From Phaeotremella fagi (lineage: Eukaryota > Basidiomycota > Tremellomycetes > Tremellales > Phaeotremellaceae): a DNA stretch of 64,000 nucleotides. Of this stretch, positions 35,215 through 48,304 are shown piece after piece. The stretch lies in contig BCHU01000008.1 of the NCBI GenBank assembly GCA_001599715.1, positions 1,338,656 to 1,402,655 of the forward strand, in the 5' to 3' direction. Numbering within the stretch: the stretch's first letter is position 1; each line of letters opens with the position of its first letter. A program made the translations under genes and the position numbers. The notes beneath the pieces are model-generated. The model was given only the letters and a program-made list of their open reading frames with translations, searched no databases and was not told where the DNA came from.

Positions 35215-37568
35215 TCATGAGATGTAATACCGATCACTACGTATTCGCCAATTAGTAAACATATCTTTTCTGGAAACAAGACATACCCGATATGACCCAT
35301 ACCTTCACCAACGACATCAGTATCATCCAACAACCTCAAAGAAAGACTCACCAGGCGAAACCACCCAAGCCCTCTTCTCAACGATACCAACATCAGATTT
35401 ATTCCTAGTAAACTCAAGTCCCTCAGTTCCTTCCGGTACACCCAGACTAAACCCTTGAACGTTATCACCATCATCCAGTGAATATCCATTTTCCTCTTCA
35501 TCCCCTCCAACGACTTTAACAGAATAATCCGCATCACCAGCTGAAATCGAGAGATCGTTGTGACTCGTCATCGGGAAATGCATTTCATACAATCCATCGT
35601 CTATCGCTGAAGTTACTATTTTGATTTGGGGGTAGGTTCTTTGGACGGATGCGAGACCTTTCTTGGAGATTAGGTAGGTTAGGAAGATTATGTTGGATTC
35701 TGGATCGTTAGTTTGGGTTCTTTGGGTTTGAGATTTACCTGGGACACCGTGGTCTAAGAGGACTCTTATTGCCATCACTGTTGGTTAGTCCTTGATTTTT
35801 AGGTGAAACTTACAAGCAGCTGCTCCTGTTCCCATCTGAACTTGTCAGTTATCATTTGTTACACCGACAAAACAACTGACCTGAGAATCCAGCAGTAACA
35901 CTCTAACTTTCTCACTTGTTGTTGATGATTTGATACATTGAGGTAAATCGTTACTCAACAACAATGGTTCACCAGTTTTAGGATCAGATTGAATAAGCAT
36001 AGCTCCGATCGGTACATCCCGTATAACACGTCTCAGTCCATGTGAGAAAGGTCCTCCAGACCGTAGAATCGAAACTCCAACCACGATCTGTTGTTAATCG
36101 TATGTATGGCTGTTTACTTACATCATCGCTTGGACCTAGACCCTCGTATTTGATCCCTAACGGCGTCGTCACTGATTTAGCTCGGAACGGTAACAGTGTC
36201 AAAGCTTTCTCTACTATCAAGGTTGATAGTCTATCTGCGTAGAAGATGAAATCCCCTCTTTGAGTAGTTTCATCCCGTAGGATAGTCATTATTCCCTATG
36301 GCAGTTAATAAAGTTAGAGGTGATTAGCTTACCAGTAGCTGATTGGTTTGTTCAAGTAGTACCAGACTTTTAGAATCGACAGGTACATCTCCAGCATCAT
36401 CATCATCTCCCATCGTAGCTAACCTGTTGCGGAATCTCAATGATCGAGAATCAAGTTGTCGTTTGACGTGAGTTACCAGCAACTCTATAGCAATTTGATT
36501 GGAAGACCCAGGAACAATCTAGGATCAGATCGACGCATTCCAAAGTCACCCACTATATCCGCGAATTTCGATGAAGGTTGAACGAAATTGTCGTAACTAG
36601 ATTTGACGAACCGAAGATACTAACATTAGTTGGGCACAAATGTCAACCTACTTGATCTAAAATACCATTCACATCCCTACCTCTTTCTGAAATGTCTCTT
36701 TTTATTCTTCTTGCTAGCATTAGATCGGAATCGCAGTTCTATAGTTAGCCTTTTTCACAGACGGTGAACGTACCACGAACACCTTGAGGTCGTAGAGATC
36801 TCGCAATTCAGGTGATGTCAAGGTCATGATCCCTTCGCTGTATAATTAGCGGGTTCTCTTGAATTTAACTTACACTATGATGACACTTGCGCCATACAGG
36901 TATTTGGTTTCAGGCATTCGTTCTGGCGTCAGTGAGGCACAAGGTTATGACTCACGATGGTGAACGAAAGAATATACAGGTATCTGATATTAATAGAAGA
37001 AACCATTGAACTCACTTCAGTAGCTCGTCCAGCTTTCAAATCTTTGATACACTACGTCTGTCAGTTAACCTCTGGCAGATATCAACTGACCTTTACAAAC
37101 AGCGCCGTATCAATGGCGTCCGGATGATCTACTTGTCAGTAGAAACCATGACACCAACTCTTACCCAAATCAAGATCATTTTTGAAAGCTAAATCTATCT
37201 CTTCTGGCGTATGATGTCTGTAAAATGAATCTTGAGATAAGATGAGAACTGTAGGGATATAGTTTAATGCTGATAGAATGGACCGAGCGACAGAGGTCTG
37301 TGGTTGGTAAACATGGAGTTCAGGTTGTGCAGAACAACAGATGGTTAATTTGACCTTCACATACCTTTCCTGAAGCACTACCACCAGCTATACCGATAAC
37401 GTATGCTGGGACACTCTTCCCATCCAACCCATACCAAGGTGCTCTACCGTGTGAAGCTACTACTACGTTTTTACGTTTGGCTGTAGTAGATTTACGTTGT
37501 ATTTGGGGTCTTTTGGATGGTTCTCCTAGGTGATTTATACCATTTATGGTAGGTAGATTCTCTTGCAT
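35215..37568 (-). CDS. URK1: Uridine kinase with UPRTase-like domain
   Basis: A gene of about ten or more short exons. The N-terminal kinase has its P-loop GIAGGSASGK joined by splicing to TSVARSIL, then LILSQDSFYR, the D-HPDAID segment, LKAGRATE-IPVYSF, and NCDSDLMLARRIKRD-ISERGRDV. The second half is a uracil phosphoribosyltransferase-like domain (VGVSILRSGGPFSHGLRR, VRVLLLDSQMGTGAAACMA, FLTYLISKKGLASV, VTSAIDDGL). Uridine and cytidine are phosphorylated to UMP and CMP in pyrimidine salvage. The last intron (tatgtcttg donor to tacgtag acceptor) is needed to reach the family ending MGHIGDRYYIS; reading through it gives an artefactual longer tail. I therefore place the stop at 35215-35217. 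Confidence 0.92.
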
Positions 37569-37865
37569 GGTTGTTGTTATGAATACAAGATAGATGTATA
37601 GTGTAAATGAGAAGAAGGTAGAGTACACTAGAGGAGGTGTGGGTTGATAACACAAAGGTTGAGATGCGGGGCTCCAATATCTTAAAAGCGGGACCAATTA
37701 AGTTTCGCGTGTTTTGGTGTCAACAATAAAGGTATGGTCATCAACCAACTTTAAATCATTACTACTACTATACATTTTATTCACTCCATTAGATATACCA
37801 TAACAGAGATATCTACACCTCCACGTAGTGTCAATAACAATACTCGATAACACCCCTCACTCACC
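37569..37865. promoter_or_regulatory. Divergent promoter, uridine kinase and XMAP215 homologue
   Basis: 297-bp shared spacer with a short TA-rich part near 37755-37790 and no gene. Confidence 0.4.
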
Positions 37866-40800
37866 ATGGACGGTGAACCACCACAGGAAGAGGATTTCTC
37901 ACAAATACCCCTAATCGACAGATGTCAACACAAGGTAGATTACTGTCACACTCCGACTGTTCACACTGACTGACACCTCTCAGAACTGGAAAGCTAGATT
38001 ATCAGCCTACTCGGACATCATCAACAAAGCAGGCAAAACTGCCTCCGATTCAGATCCATTTTTCAGACCATACGTATCAGATGGTGCACTACTGTAAGTC
38101 TAATCATCAACACCTCTAACTTTGTAGCAAAAAATGGTGTCTAGACGCAAACGCTGTAGCTCAGGAGAAAGGTATCGAAGCTGTTCTAGCGATAGTAAAG
38201 GAAAGTGGAGAAAGCAGTGCAAGGTTAGTTCACGCTGTTGACAATTCTGACTACTTCCCAGGACACGAGCCGATGTTGTTCCAGGACTGGTGGAGAAGGC
38301 TTTAGGAAATGCTAGGGCTGGAACGAAGAAGAAAGGAGCTGAACTTTGTGCCATGTATGTGGAGGTTGAGAACGGGGCGGAAGGTGTTTTGGTGAGTCGT
38401 CAATTTAATCTGTACTGACGGTAGACGGATGTTCTCGTTGGTTTGGATTCAAAGCAGCCTAAAATCGTAGCGGGGACGGTGACTTGTATCAAGGATATCG
38501 TAGAGTAAGTAAAGCTTGATTACCAAACTTACGTCAGATCGTTCGGTGTTCCAGCTCTAGGCAACGTTAAACCAGTGCTCAAGGTGATACCAAAGATCTT
38601 TGGTCATTCAGATAAAACCGTCAGAGCAGAGGGTCAACTACTCGTTCTCGCGTTGTACACGTACCTTGGACCAGCTCTTCTAGGGTCGTTGGCTGAGTTG
38701 AAACCACTTCAGATGACGGAACTTCAGAAATCTTTCGATTCTCTCGACGCCGAAGGGAAAGGTGCTGGATCAGGAAAACCTTCACGATGGACGAGGAAGG
38801 TTCAAAGGGAAAGAGAGGCCGCTGTTGGTGGTGAAGAAGATGCTGCCGAGGAGATCACCGATGAACCAGCTGTTATCGACCCGTTGTCCCTACTGGATCC
38901 AGTTGATGTTTTGTCAAAATTCCCAGATGACCTCATGGATCGTTTGTCGTCGACGAAATGGAAAGATCGACTAGAATCTTTGGAAGAGTGTAACAAAATC
39001 TTGGCTCTCCCTCAAAACGCCAAGATCAAAGATAGCAACGTCGACGCTTACGGTATTCTCGCTCAGACCCTAGGAACAAAATGCAAATCCGACGCCAACG
39101 TCAACGTCGTCATTGAAGCGGCGAAATTGATAGAAGGTCTAGCTCGTGGTTTAGGGAAATCTTTTGGAAGATTCAGAGGCGCACTCATGGGGAACGTCAT
39201 GGAAAGGTTGAAGGAGAGGAAGACGAACGTTGTAGAAGCCTTGGGGAAAGCTTTGGATGCGATCTTTGCAACGGTAGGTTTGATTCACTGATTTGACTGA
39301 CGATAGACTACTCTCTCCGACGTTACCGAGGATGTTTTGACCTATCTCAAAAACAAAAATCCTCAAGTCAAGGAAGGTACTCTTAAATTCTTCCATCGAT
39401 CTCTTCAAACCACAACCGAAGCACCAGGAAAGGATCAGGTGAAACCTATAGCGGAAACCCTCGTAACTCTTTTGGGTGATAGTTTGGAACCAGTTCGAAC
39501 CTCGGCTGCGGATTGTTTAGGAACGATGATGAAGATTGTTGGTGAACGAGCGTTCAACCCTTATATCGAGGGGGTATCCGAGTTGCAGATGACCAAAGTG
39601 AAGGATGCTTTTGCAAAGGCTGAGATCAGGTATAGAGTTGGAGGTGCAAAAGCTGCACCTGTCAAGGCTCCCGTGAAGGCGCCAGTTAAAAAGGTACAAC
39701 AGACTACACCTTCGTCACCGCCAATCAAATCTTCTGGCAAATTTGACATCTCTGAATTCCCTGACGAGTTTGCTGCTCCTCCATCACGACCACCTCCGGC
39801 ACGTTTCGCAGCTAAAATGGTGGGTCCAAGGTTGAACACGCTAACGTCTAGGCTAAACCAGCTCCTGTCTCCCCTCCAAAACCAGCTCCCGCTCCTGTGG
39901 CAAAAAAGACTGCACCTGCCAAAGCTGGTCCATCTAAAACTCTCGCCGTGTCTCCCTCTGAACCTGTCAAATACCGTTTCACACCAGAAGATGCAGCTGC
40001 CCAAGCTACCACCCAAATCCCATCCACCTACCACACATCTCTCGCTGATCCAGCATGGAAAGTTAGACTTGAATCCGCTGAAGAAATGGTCAAATGGGTA
40101 TCAGAAGGAGCTGCAGAAACTGTAGACAGCGAAGTGTTGATGCGGTTCTTGGGTAAAACTCCAGGATGGGGAGAGAAGAATTTTCAAGTTTCAGCTAAAC
40201 TCTACGAGGTTATGCGGTTAATGGCTGAAAAATCCCCCACGTTTGGTAAACCCTCTGCAGCTTTGGCTATTGGAAATCTGTCAGATAAACTTGGTGATTT
40301 GAAATTGAAGAAACCAGCTGGTGAAGCTTTGACTGCTTTTGCAGAAAAGACCTCGTTGGCTTTTGTTTTAGCTCAAGGTGGGTCATGATAAGGACAAAAC
40401 TGACTCTAGCGTACGAACCAATGACTAAACAAAAGGCACCGAAAGCTCAGGCTGACGCCTTGGTATGGATCAAACAGCAACTGATTGATTTCGGTATTGC
40501 TGGAGTTCCGTTACGAGACTTGGTTGCGTTTATCAAGGGCGCGCTACAATCTGCCAACGCTGCGGTACGTTCAAGTGCTACTCAAGTATTGGTTACAGTC
40601 AGGATATTCGTTGGTGCAGGTGGGTTGCGTTTAAAACACAGCTAACAACAGATGTCGCGGGGTTCTTGGAGGATCTCAATCCTCAGCTTTTGTCGACGAT
40701 CAACTCGGAATTCGAAAAGGTGTCTGGTCAATCCCCTCCTGAACCAACCAAAACTTCTGCCGATCTTCAAGACGCCGTGGCATCTTCTGCCAAGGGGAAA

Positions 40801-43800
40801 CCTGGTGCAGATCCCTTGGACGATTTGATCCCCAGAGTCGATTTGGATAAATTGGTATCATCCACTTCGGTCGTTGCAGATTCCCGCAACGAAGCGTGGA
40901 AAGTTCGAAAGGAAGCTTTCGAAGCGCTCAGTTCTCTACTCGAGGTCAAGTCGAATTCAAGGTTGAAGCCGAATATGGGTAAGTGAACTAAAAAACACAA
41001 CTGACGTCAGGTGAAATAAGCAGTGTTCTTAAAAAAGCCATGGTCGATACGAATATTTCGGTAAAGATGCTTGCTCTCGGTATCATCTCAAAGATCGCTG
41101 TCGGAATGGGCCAACCTTTTGATAAACACGCTCGATTGTTGACCGCACCGGTCGCTAGTGTCTGTGCTGATCAGAAGGCTACCACGAGGGGTACTGCGTT
41201 GTCGACTTTAACAGCTATGGCGGACGCAGCAGGTGGTTTGGATTCAATGTACGGTGGAATCGCTACTTCTTTAGAGTCGTCGAATCCCGTGTTGAGAGCT
41301 TCGGTTTTGGGTTGGCTCGCTGATAGATTGAAATCAGAGGAACCATCAGCCAACGCTGATATGCAACCTTTGGCTGCAGGTGTTCTTTCTTGTTTAGAAG
41401 ATCGTAACGGTGACGTTCGGAAAGGTGCTACTCAAGTTCTTCCCTTTGTCGTTGCCAACGCTGGATTCGATTATGTCATGGATCAAACTTCATCGTTGAA
41501 ACCTGCGTCTCGTGCTACGATCATACCTCTGATCAACAACGCTAGATCGACCAAGCCGAAAGCTACACCCAAAGTCACTCCAACACTTCCTGCGAAAAAG
41601 ACACTGGCTACCGCCAAACCACCTCCCAGTCCGCAAGCTGCTTCAGCTCCTCGTACACTTACAGCCCCTGGTCGTTCGCTAGCGATGAAAGCTTTATCAT
41701 CGGTACCGTCTAGGCCTCCATCGACTGCGAGCGAAGATCGTCCAAGTGGATTGGCTAGGCCGAGGGTACTTGCTCGACCTGCTTCTGCTGCGTCTCAACC
41801 TCAACCTACAGCTTCGTCTTCGACACCATCAGGCAAGAGGGTACCCTTCGTTTCATCGGATCTTGGTGCTAGAGCTTTACGTGTAAAGAAGGACGGTGCG
41901 AAATGGTTACTCGAAGTCAGTCATCGTGGGGATTTGACCGAATATCTACAGAATCAAATGGAACACAACGTCTCTCCTGAAATTCTACCTCTACTGTTTA
42001 GCAAGGATCATAAAGCCGAAGAAGATTTCATGGCTGCTCTAACCATTTTGTCCGAGTTTTACGATGACACGACGGTGTTTGGGTTATCGGATGAAGATCA
42101 GAGTGCGAGACAATTGGCCAACGTCGATTTGACACTGAAATACGCTGCTTTGAAACTTTTATCCAACAACACTCAACTCAACAATCGATGTTTCGAGGTC
42201 GTTTCTCATGTCGTCGCTACGTTGCAGAAATTGAATGAAAGGTTTTCCGACGCCGAGGCGAAATTGTTTGTTCCTGCTTTGGTATTCAAGGTGGGTCAAA
42301 GTGAAGAATAAACTGACGTCAGCTCGGTGACACCAAATCCGTTCCCAAAGTTTTACCCATTTTTGACAGTCTAGATCGAATCATTGCTGCGTCACAAGTC
42401 GTTCAGCTCTTGGTTCAGTATGGGTTGGAAGACAAGACAGCTGGGAAAACTTGCAAGAACGAATCTTTGCAGCTTATCGAAAAGGCTTACAAGAAACGAG
42501 GTAGCATCTTGCGTACCAAGGATGATCGAGGGTTCTATGAAGCCGTTGCCAAGTGTATCAGCGATAGTGGGACTAGAAACGCTGCTTTGAGTGTCATGGC
42601 GTGAGTTTGAGTGTCGGACGTCACTGACAATAGTCTTCTTCAAATTCAAGGTGGATCTCCGGCTCTTGCTCAGGTGATTGATAAATTGCCTCAAGGTTCG
42701 AAAGACATGCTAGCGAACCGTTCCGCTACTATTTCGTCAAAGGGGAAGGTGGATACTGCTACACGATCAATCCCCTCCCCAGCTCCGCGAAAGGTGGCGT
42801 CCGAAAACACACCCATCAAGGCCGTCCCCCGTGGGTTAGCTTCTCCAACGAGGTTACCCAAACCTTCATCACCTGCTCGATCAATCCCCGTTCCGTCTGG
42901 TTTACCACGAGCTGCAGCACCGAAACGTGATCACTTTGGTGCTAGACCTTCGATGCAGCCGTTACGTTCGGCTCCTGTCTCGAGACCAGCGTCCGTTGGT
43001 CCTGTCTACACGGATAACATTGGTGCGGTGTTGGATGAGGTTCGACAGGATGATATCAATCGATCTGTCGACGCTTTAAAGATCGTTCAGGAACTTCTTA
43101 CCGCTGAACCAGAGGCGTTTTTGAACAACGCTCAAACGTTGGCGGATGTTTTGATGGATAAAATGGATCAAGCTTTTACACCACCGGAGAATTTACTCGA
43201 CGCAAGGTATTTCAGACTTGTCAAACACTTGGTTCAATCTTTGAGCAACATGTCGTCGAATCATACGCTGATGAGATGTTTGGCTTACGATGACGTTTAC
43301 ACACTGTTATCTGGGGTTACGCTTCGTCTGGTTCAGGCGGATAGGTTAGGTGGATCAGCGTCTGAATTGGCTAAATTCATCAACTTGATCCTGGTTCAGA
43401 CTTTGGCAACCCCTGATCGACTTTTGGTGTTTAGAGCAATGTTCCGGTTGTTACTTGGCTTAACTATCAATTGGGATACTGAACGACCTGATCAGAATTC
43501 TGAAGTTTACGCTCATGCCGATTTGGTGTTGAAATGTTTATGGAAGAGGTGTAAAATCCTTGAAGACGATTTCAGGTCTTCGAGATTAGATCCTGGTGGG
43601 TTGATGGGGGTTATTGAGGAGTTTATGCAAGGTGTTGGACCTGCTCAATACAGAGTACGGGTTCAGGAGGGGATCGCGTTGGCTGATATGCCGTTGAGGA
43701 CTGTCAAGAGTATGCTTCAGAGGATAGTCAGTGAGTGTGGGTTGCTGGGTTTCGCTGATTTTAGGCTTTGCACAAGAGAACGGGAGAGAGGTGTATGATA

Positions 43801-44499
43801 TTGTCCTGGAACAGTTTGGTGATGAAGCTTCCAAGACGGTTATTTACAATTATATCTTTAGACTAAGTGGGTGAACTTTGGGGACGAGCTGACATTAGCC
43901 GAACGTGAAGCTAGTAGAGCACCTTCTAGATCCGACACTGTGTCTACGAGAGACGCTAGTCCTGTCGAACCTGAGGTTGTGGAGAGTGTAGCTGAGAAGT
44001 TGGTCAAGAAACTTCGAACAAAGGATCAACAACAGGTGGGTGGAGTTGGAGGCTGGGCTGACTTTAGACGCTTGATGAGATTTACGTTTATATCGATGGA
44101 GACGATGATCGAACGGAAGAGATTCATTCAGCTATCAAGGCACATCTGTCACCGCCTGTTCAGTTGTATGTTAAAAGGATGTTGGAAACGAGAAAAACTA
44201 AAGCTCATCCAAGTGAGTCATATCTTTGGATCACACTGACATCAGCCGCCCCACTCTCACCTCGATCACCACGTATCGATACGCCACCTCGACCAGCTAG
44301 ACGATCCATAGCTCCTCGACCATCTTCGATGGCGGTAGATCAATCTGCACCCATCGACGATCAGTTGGCGCATTTCAAAAACGTATTCAATAGAGCTTCG
44401 ATTTCGGATTCACTGAATTCCTCGGGGCATGAGGGGGAGCCGTTGAGTGAGATCTCTGCTCAACCTAGGGTTGAAGCTTTGGTCAGGAATGAGTTTTAG
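37866..44499 (+). CDS. XMAP215/ch-TOG family microtubule polymerase
   Basis: A gene of more than fifteen exons (first two 37866-37934 and from 37984) encoding roughly 1,900-2,000 aa. It contains five TOG-type tubulin-binding HEAT arrays. Their starts read WKARLSAYSDI (TOG1), WKDRLESLEECNKIL (TOG2, near 38960), WKVRLESAEEMVKWV (TOG3, near 40060), WKVRKEAFEALSSLL (TOG4, near 40905) and a degenerate fifth, KWLLEVSHRGDLTEYL near 41905. Ser/Pro/Lys/Ala linkers separate them (AAPVKAPVKAPVKK). After 43000 follows the helical C-terminal domain known from ch-TOG (DEVRQDDINRSVDALKIV, then LADVLMDKMDQAF), ending in a Pro/Arg/Ser tail. It speeds tubulin addition at plus ends and acts at spindle poles. 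Yeast members (Stu2, Alp14) have two TOGs. Confidence 0.9.
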
Positions 44500-44627
44500 G
44501 GTGTGTATCTGAATGTTTTTGGGTTGGTCTTGTATTATTTGCTTAGTTATGCATGGTTAAAATGACGTGTGGCTAGTTGTCTTCGAAGATAAGTTAATTT
44601 CAGATTACACTGTTACCACCACCCACA

Positions 44628-45940
44628 ATGGTCAAACCTTCATTCCGTCTTCTCAAAACCATCAACACCCCACCAGTATCCCATGTCAAAGCGACCTCCC
44701 CATTGAACTATTCACTGGGTTTATCCTATGCGGCAAAATATTCACCGCCTTTCGTGAATCCATCAGAAAAAATCCCACCTTATGGCTTTTCCAATTCTAA
44801 AACTAAAATCGGGAAATGGGTTGATGGGATGATGAACTTGCGTGCTGGACGTGGTGAACTCCGTGGTGGGATGGAAGGAGGGTGGGATGAACGGATTGCA
44901 GAAGAGACGAAGAGATGGGGTGCTGGAGAGGATTTCTTCGCGATAGTTGATGGCGGAGGGAGTGTAGGTCATACCATGATCTCAACTGATGGTTCAGACC
45001 CATTTGGCTTTATCTGACGGTGTAGGAGGTTGGTCACCTGAATACGATCCATCGTTGTTCTCACAAAGTTTAATGTATCATTATGCCAATATCGCTAGTT
45101 CTTCACCTTCTTCTACACCTTGGGATCTTTTGAAAAAGGGTTTCGAAGGGGTGTTGGGTGATGACGGGGTAGAGGCTGGGAGTGCTACTGCTACAGGAGT
45201 AGCTTTAGGTGGTGAAGGTTTTTGTAGAGCTGTCAAGTGGGTTCAAGTTGATATTGAGCTAACTCTAGTCTTGGTGATTCTGGTTTTAGTATACTGCGGG
45301 ATGACGAGATTATTTTCGCTTCAAGTTCACAAACTCATTTCTTTAATTGTCCAGTGGGTCAAAGCCAGGATTGATCTGACTTTAGTATCAACTGTCCAAA
45401 ATACCGAAAAGTACTTCTAGTACTGTTGGAGCTGATGGGAAACAGGTACCAGGGAAGAACTACGATGGTGTGGTCTCTGATCAACCTGAATTGGGGGACA
45501 GATTTGAATTCGACGTGATACCAGGTGATATCGTTGTTCTCTATGTAGGTGACCATTTGATCAGGACTGAAGCCAGACCGATGGGTTATCGGACAACCTC
45601 CCCCAACCCCATCTTCCATTGTTATCCCAAACCCTAACTCGTCTATTGAAATCCGAATCCAACACCCATCTATCCATCCAAGAGAGATCTGCCGAAAAGG
45701 CTCGTCTGCTAGCGGACGTGCTCGTTGGTTATGGTAGAATGGCAATGACTAGAACGGGTGATGAGGACGGGGGTAAAGGTTGGAAAACACCTTTTGAGAT
45801 TGAGGCGACTAAAATGGCTAGAACTAAAGGTGGATACATGTTCAAGGGGGGTAAAATTGATGAGTGAGTACGTAATGAGAATTGGACTGACATTTAGTAT
45901 CACAGTAATGACTGCTGTGGTTTCTGAAAGACTTTCGTAG
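44628..45940 (+). CDS. PTC7: PP2C-type phosphatase, Ptc7-like
   Basis: Six exons whose frames join only after splicing short introns (first acceptor just before ACCCATTTGGC at about 44998). The protein starts MVKPSFRLLKTINTP, a basic, Ser/Thr-rich end that could be a mitochondrial presequence. Metal-site motifs of the Ptc7/SpoIIE-like PP2C branch are visible: LALSDGVGGWSPEYDP, SATATGVAL, NLGDSGFSILRD, TDGLSDNLP, and the terminal KIDDITVMTAVVSERLS. Ptc7 dephosphorylates mitochondrial proteins, in yeast including the CoQ-synthesis protein Coq7. The Asp-Gly of TDGLSDN and the Asp-Asp of KIDDITV are the catalytic metal ligands. Each becomes visible only when the intron before it is removed. Confidence 0.9.
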
Positions 45941-46324
45941 CCGTCATGCAATCATAACACCCTCATGCCTTCTACACAGAATCCAGCCTTCGTCCGAAAC
46001 AATTCGCAAGTCTTTTCGCTTTGCAAGCACTCGAATATTCCATCTGTGGAGCTCTTTGATGAACAAAAGATAGAATCGTTGCCTTCAAACGAAACGAATC
46101 AACTCTGCCTTCCGCCGACGCTTCTTATCGCCATCTTCCCCTCCTTCTAATACACTGGTATATTCCATGGGTGGAGCAAAACAAAAGAGGACAAGAGCCT
46201 TTATACAACACTCTGTTGTCAGCTCCACACTTTTTTCTCGTAAAGCCATATATGAACCCAGCTGTTTGTTCATACTTGTCTTGTTCTCTACTCCCAACTT
46301 CAACAAACATTTTCGACCAACACA
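45941..46324. other. Spacer with two copies of the dispersed repeat
   Basis: 384 bp with two diverged copies of the ATTCCATGGGTGGAGC element (46028-46070 and 46152-46190). A TATA-like catatatgaa lies at 46248, about 80 bp before the next start codon. Confidence 0.6.
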
Positions 46325-46844
46325 ATGAGTAGTTTCACCGAAAGCAATATCACTCTTTGTGACAAGTGGGAAAAACTTCAAAATTCTCAAAAAACAGTGA
46401 GTACAGATATGAACAAGTATGTCATCGACTGATTTATTGTTACAGGCAGCCGTCTTCGCTCGCAAGTCAGATGAAGGTATCGACAACACCACCCCTCTAT
46501 ACTTCTCAAAGACTGGTTTGTGGAGTTTCAATCATTGGTTGACATCACAAACATCAGTACTCCCTCATAACAAGGAGCAAGGGCTCATTTATTGTAGCTC
46601 AGGTTCTTTCCGATCTGTAAGGTCCTTACGTTTCTTGAGAAGAGCAAGTATTATCAAAGTCGCTGACATCACCGACGCCGAAGAAGCTACTTGGGAGGAT
46701 GCGGAGACCATTCTCAATCTCACCAGAAAGATGTTGATGGCTGGTGCAGATTCTACGGCTACTGATGGTGATAGATCCGTAATGTCTGTAAAGTTCTCGT
46801 TCCCCGTTGTCGAAAACGATGTCCTTTTCTATCGGCTTACATAA
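46325..46844 (+). CDS. Small hypothetical protein, island member 1, 156 aa
   Basis: Two exons, 46325-46396 and 46446-46844. It starts MSSFTESNITLCDKWEKLQ and has no recognised domain. The intron comes after codon 24, close to where island member 3 has its own (codon 27), and both begin with a similar S/N-D/N-ITL sequence. The last third has ADITDAEEATWEDAETILNLTRKMLM, which lines up loosely with the ESDLGEVFKLTREKL-type end of member 3. It is soluble and acidic. A TATA-like element lies about 80 bp upstream. I infer a stress- or condition-induced accessory gene but cannot give a function. Confidence 0.6.
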
Positions 46845-47863
46845 TTGACTTTACCTCGATCACGCTTGTCGAGGTAAAGAGTCTGTCTATGGGTGAATGA
46901 GGGGACAGTAATAGTGATTATTGATGAATGAGAATACAGCTTTACGATTTGACAGTGTGTGCTTACAATTTTGATGAGACCCTTGCAAACGTCTTCTTAA
47001 ACTGAAAATCATTACCTAGTCGACTTGAATATTTCCTGAGTTCCAGAATGTAGCACAAATGATGAATCCTTCGGAAATCCATTTGATGTTCAGCTAGACA
47101 ACTCAGCGTTGTAACCAATAAACAATCACCCAGCTTTCTCGGAAAAATTATCAGACCTTAGTCATGCCACCCTCCGGATGGTCACCCTTCTGTCACGACT
47201 ATGACCATTATCGGGTTACTACGGTTCTACATCTCAAAAATCCCCTGGAGTAAGTCATTCCGAAGCAGTCGAATACCCCATGGGTGGAGCTTTATGATGG
47301 ATCACAAAAGAAGCGTCATATTCTTCATTCCATCCTTTCATCAAGTTTCCACATGATCAGTCAGCATCCTACGTTCATCCGAGTGCTGAAATACACTGCA
47401 GTAGGAGCATGACAAATGGGGATGAACTGTTCATACAATGCTTTCTTGCGTAGTGCTCCACAACATCTGAAATTGACGTTATTATCTGGTGACATGGTTT
47501 TTTACGCAAGACTGAGTCAATCACAATGAATGAAGGCTCAGAGACACTGCTTTGCCACTGAAGTATACAGTATAGGTCAAGGTATAAATTGATTTCTCGT
47601 CGATAAATCTTGCAATATAGTGGACAGCGCTAGCGGATGTCAGTGAATTTAGGCAGGCACGTGAAGTTCAACACAAGCTTTTCGGTCAGATAGCAGAACT
47701 ATGTACCTCATTGCATCAAACACAATACTTTGAACTAAGAACTATCCTCATACCTCAAACCGCTCCCATTGGTCACCTTCCAACAATTTTTTTTTTGTTT
47801 TTTTATGTGTTTTTTATCTAACTACCGAGCCCTGCATTCCTCATATCCCTTCCTAAGCAGAGC
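46845..47863. other. 1.0-kb spacer, possible decayed island member
   Basis: No intact gene. A third copy of the dispersed element (gaataccccatgggtggagc) lies at 47269-47310, and a short T-run (47789-47816). The stretch after the element (47310-47460) resembles the promoter parts of the neighbours, so this may be where an island gene was lost. Confidence 0.45.
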
Positions 47864-48304
47864 TTAGTCCATCTTTGACCAATCCTCCCATGTAAACCAA
47901 CCTGAGATTGATGGTGGAGCACCGCTCTTGATGCATTCGTTGGTGTAGTCCAACAACTCTTTGAGGGTTCTCATCTTCTCACCAGATTGGTTGAGAACAC
48001 AGCTGTTGGCTTTGAAAGGGAACAAGTGGTCGTCGTCGCCCGCGCCATCAACATGGAGTTTGAAGTAGTCACCATCTTTGGTGATTTTGTATTTGAAGGT
48101 GTTACTACCTTTGTCGATCTTGCTGTATCGCTCACGATAATCGTCGAGACTTTTGAGCGCATTGATATTTGGTGTATCAGCAATGCTGAACTTGAGATCG
48201 GAGAAAGTTAGACTCTTGATTGATTCGCCTTCTCTGTCTTCGCTCTCGAATTTGTAGGAGATGTTGACTTCTTCCTCGTAGACAGGTGGAAGTACAGGAG
48301 ACAT
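47864..48304 (-). CDS. Small hypothetical protein, island member 2, 146 aa
   Basis: A single frame starting MSPVLPPVYEEEVNISYKF and ending WFTWEDWSKMD. It is acidic and soluble and has no recognised domain. The sequence alternates charged strands (EREGESIKSLTFSDLKFSIAD-like) with a helical end (MRTLKELLDYTNECIKSG). It lies on the opposite strand to the other island genes and is not convincingly similar to them. A TATA-like cttatatgct (minus strand) is about 145 bp upstream. Confidence 0.55.
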   Translation of the reverse strand: MSPVLPPVYEEEVNISYKFESEDREGESIKSLTFSDLKFSIADTPNINALKSLDDYRERYSKIDKGSNTFKYKITKDGDYFKLHVDGAGDDDHLFPFKANSCVLNQSGEKMRTLKELLDYTNECIKSGAPPSISGWFTWEDWSKMD

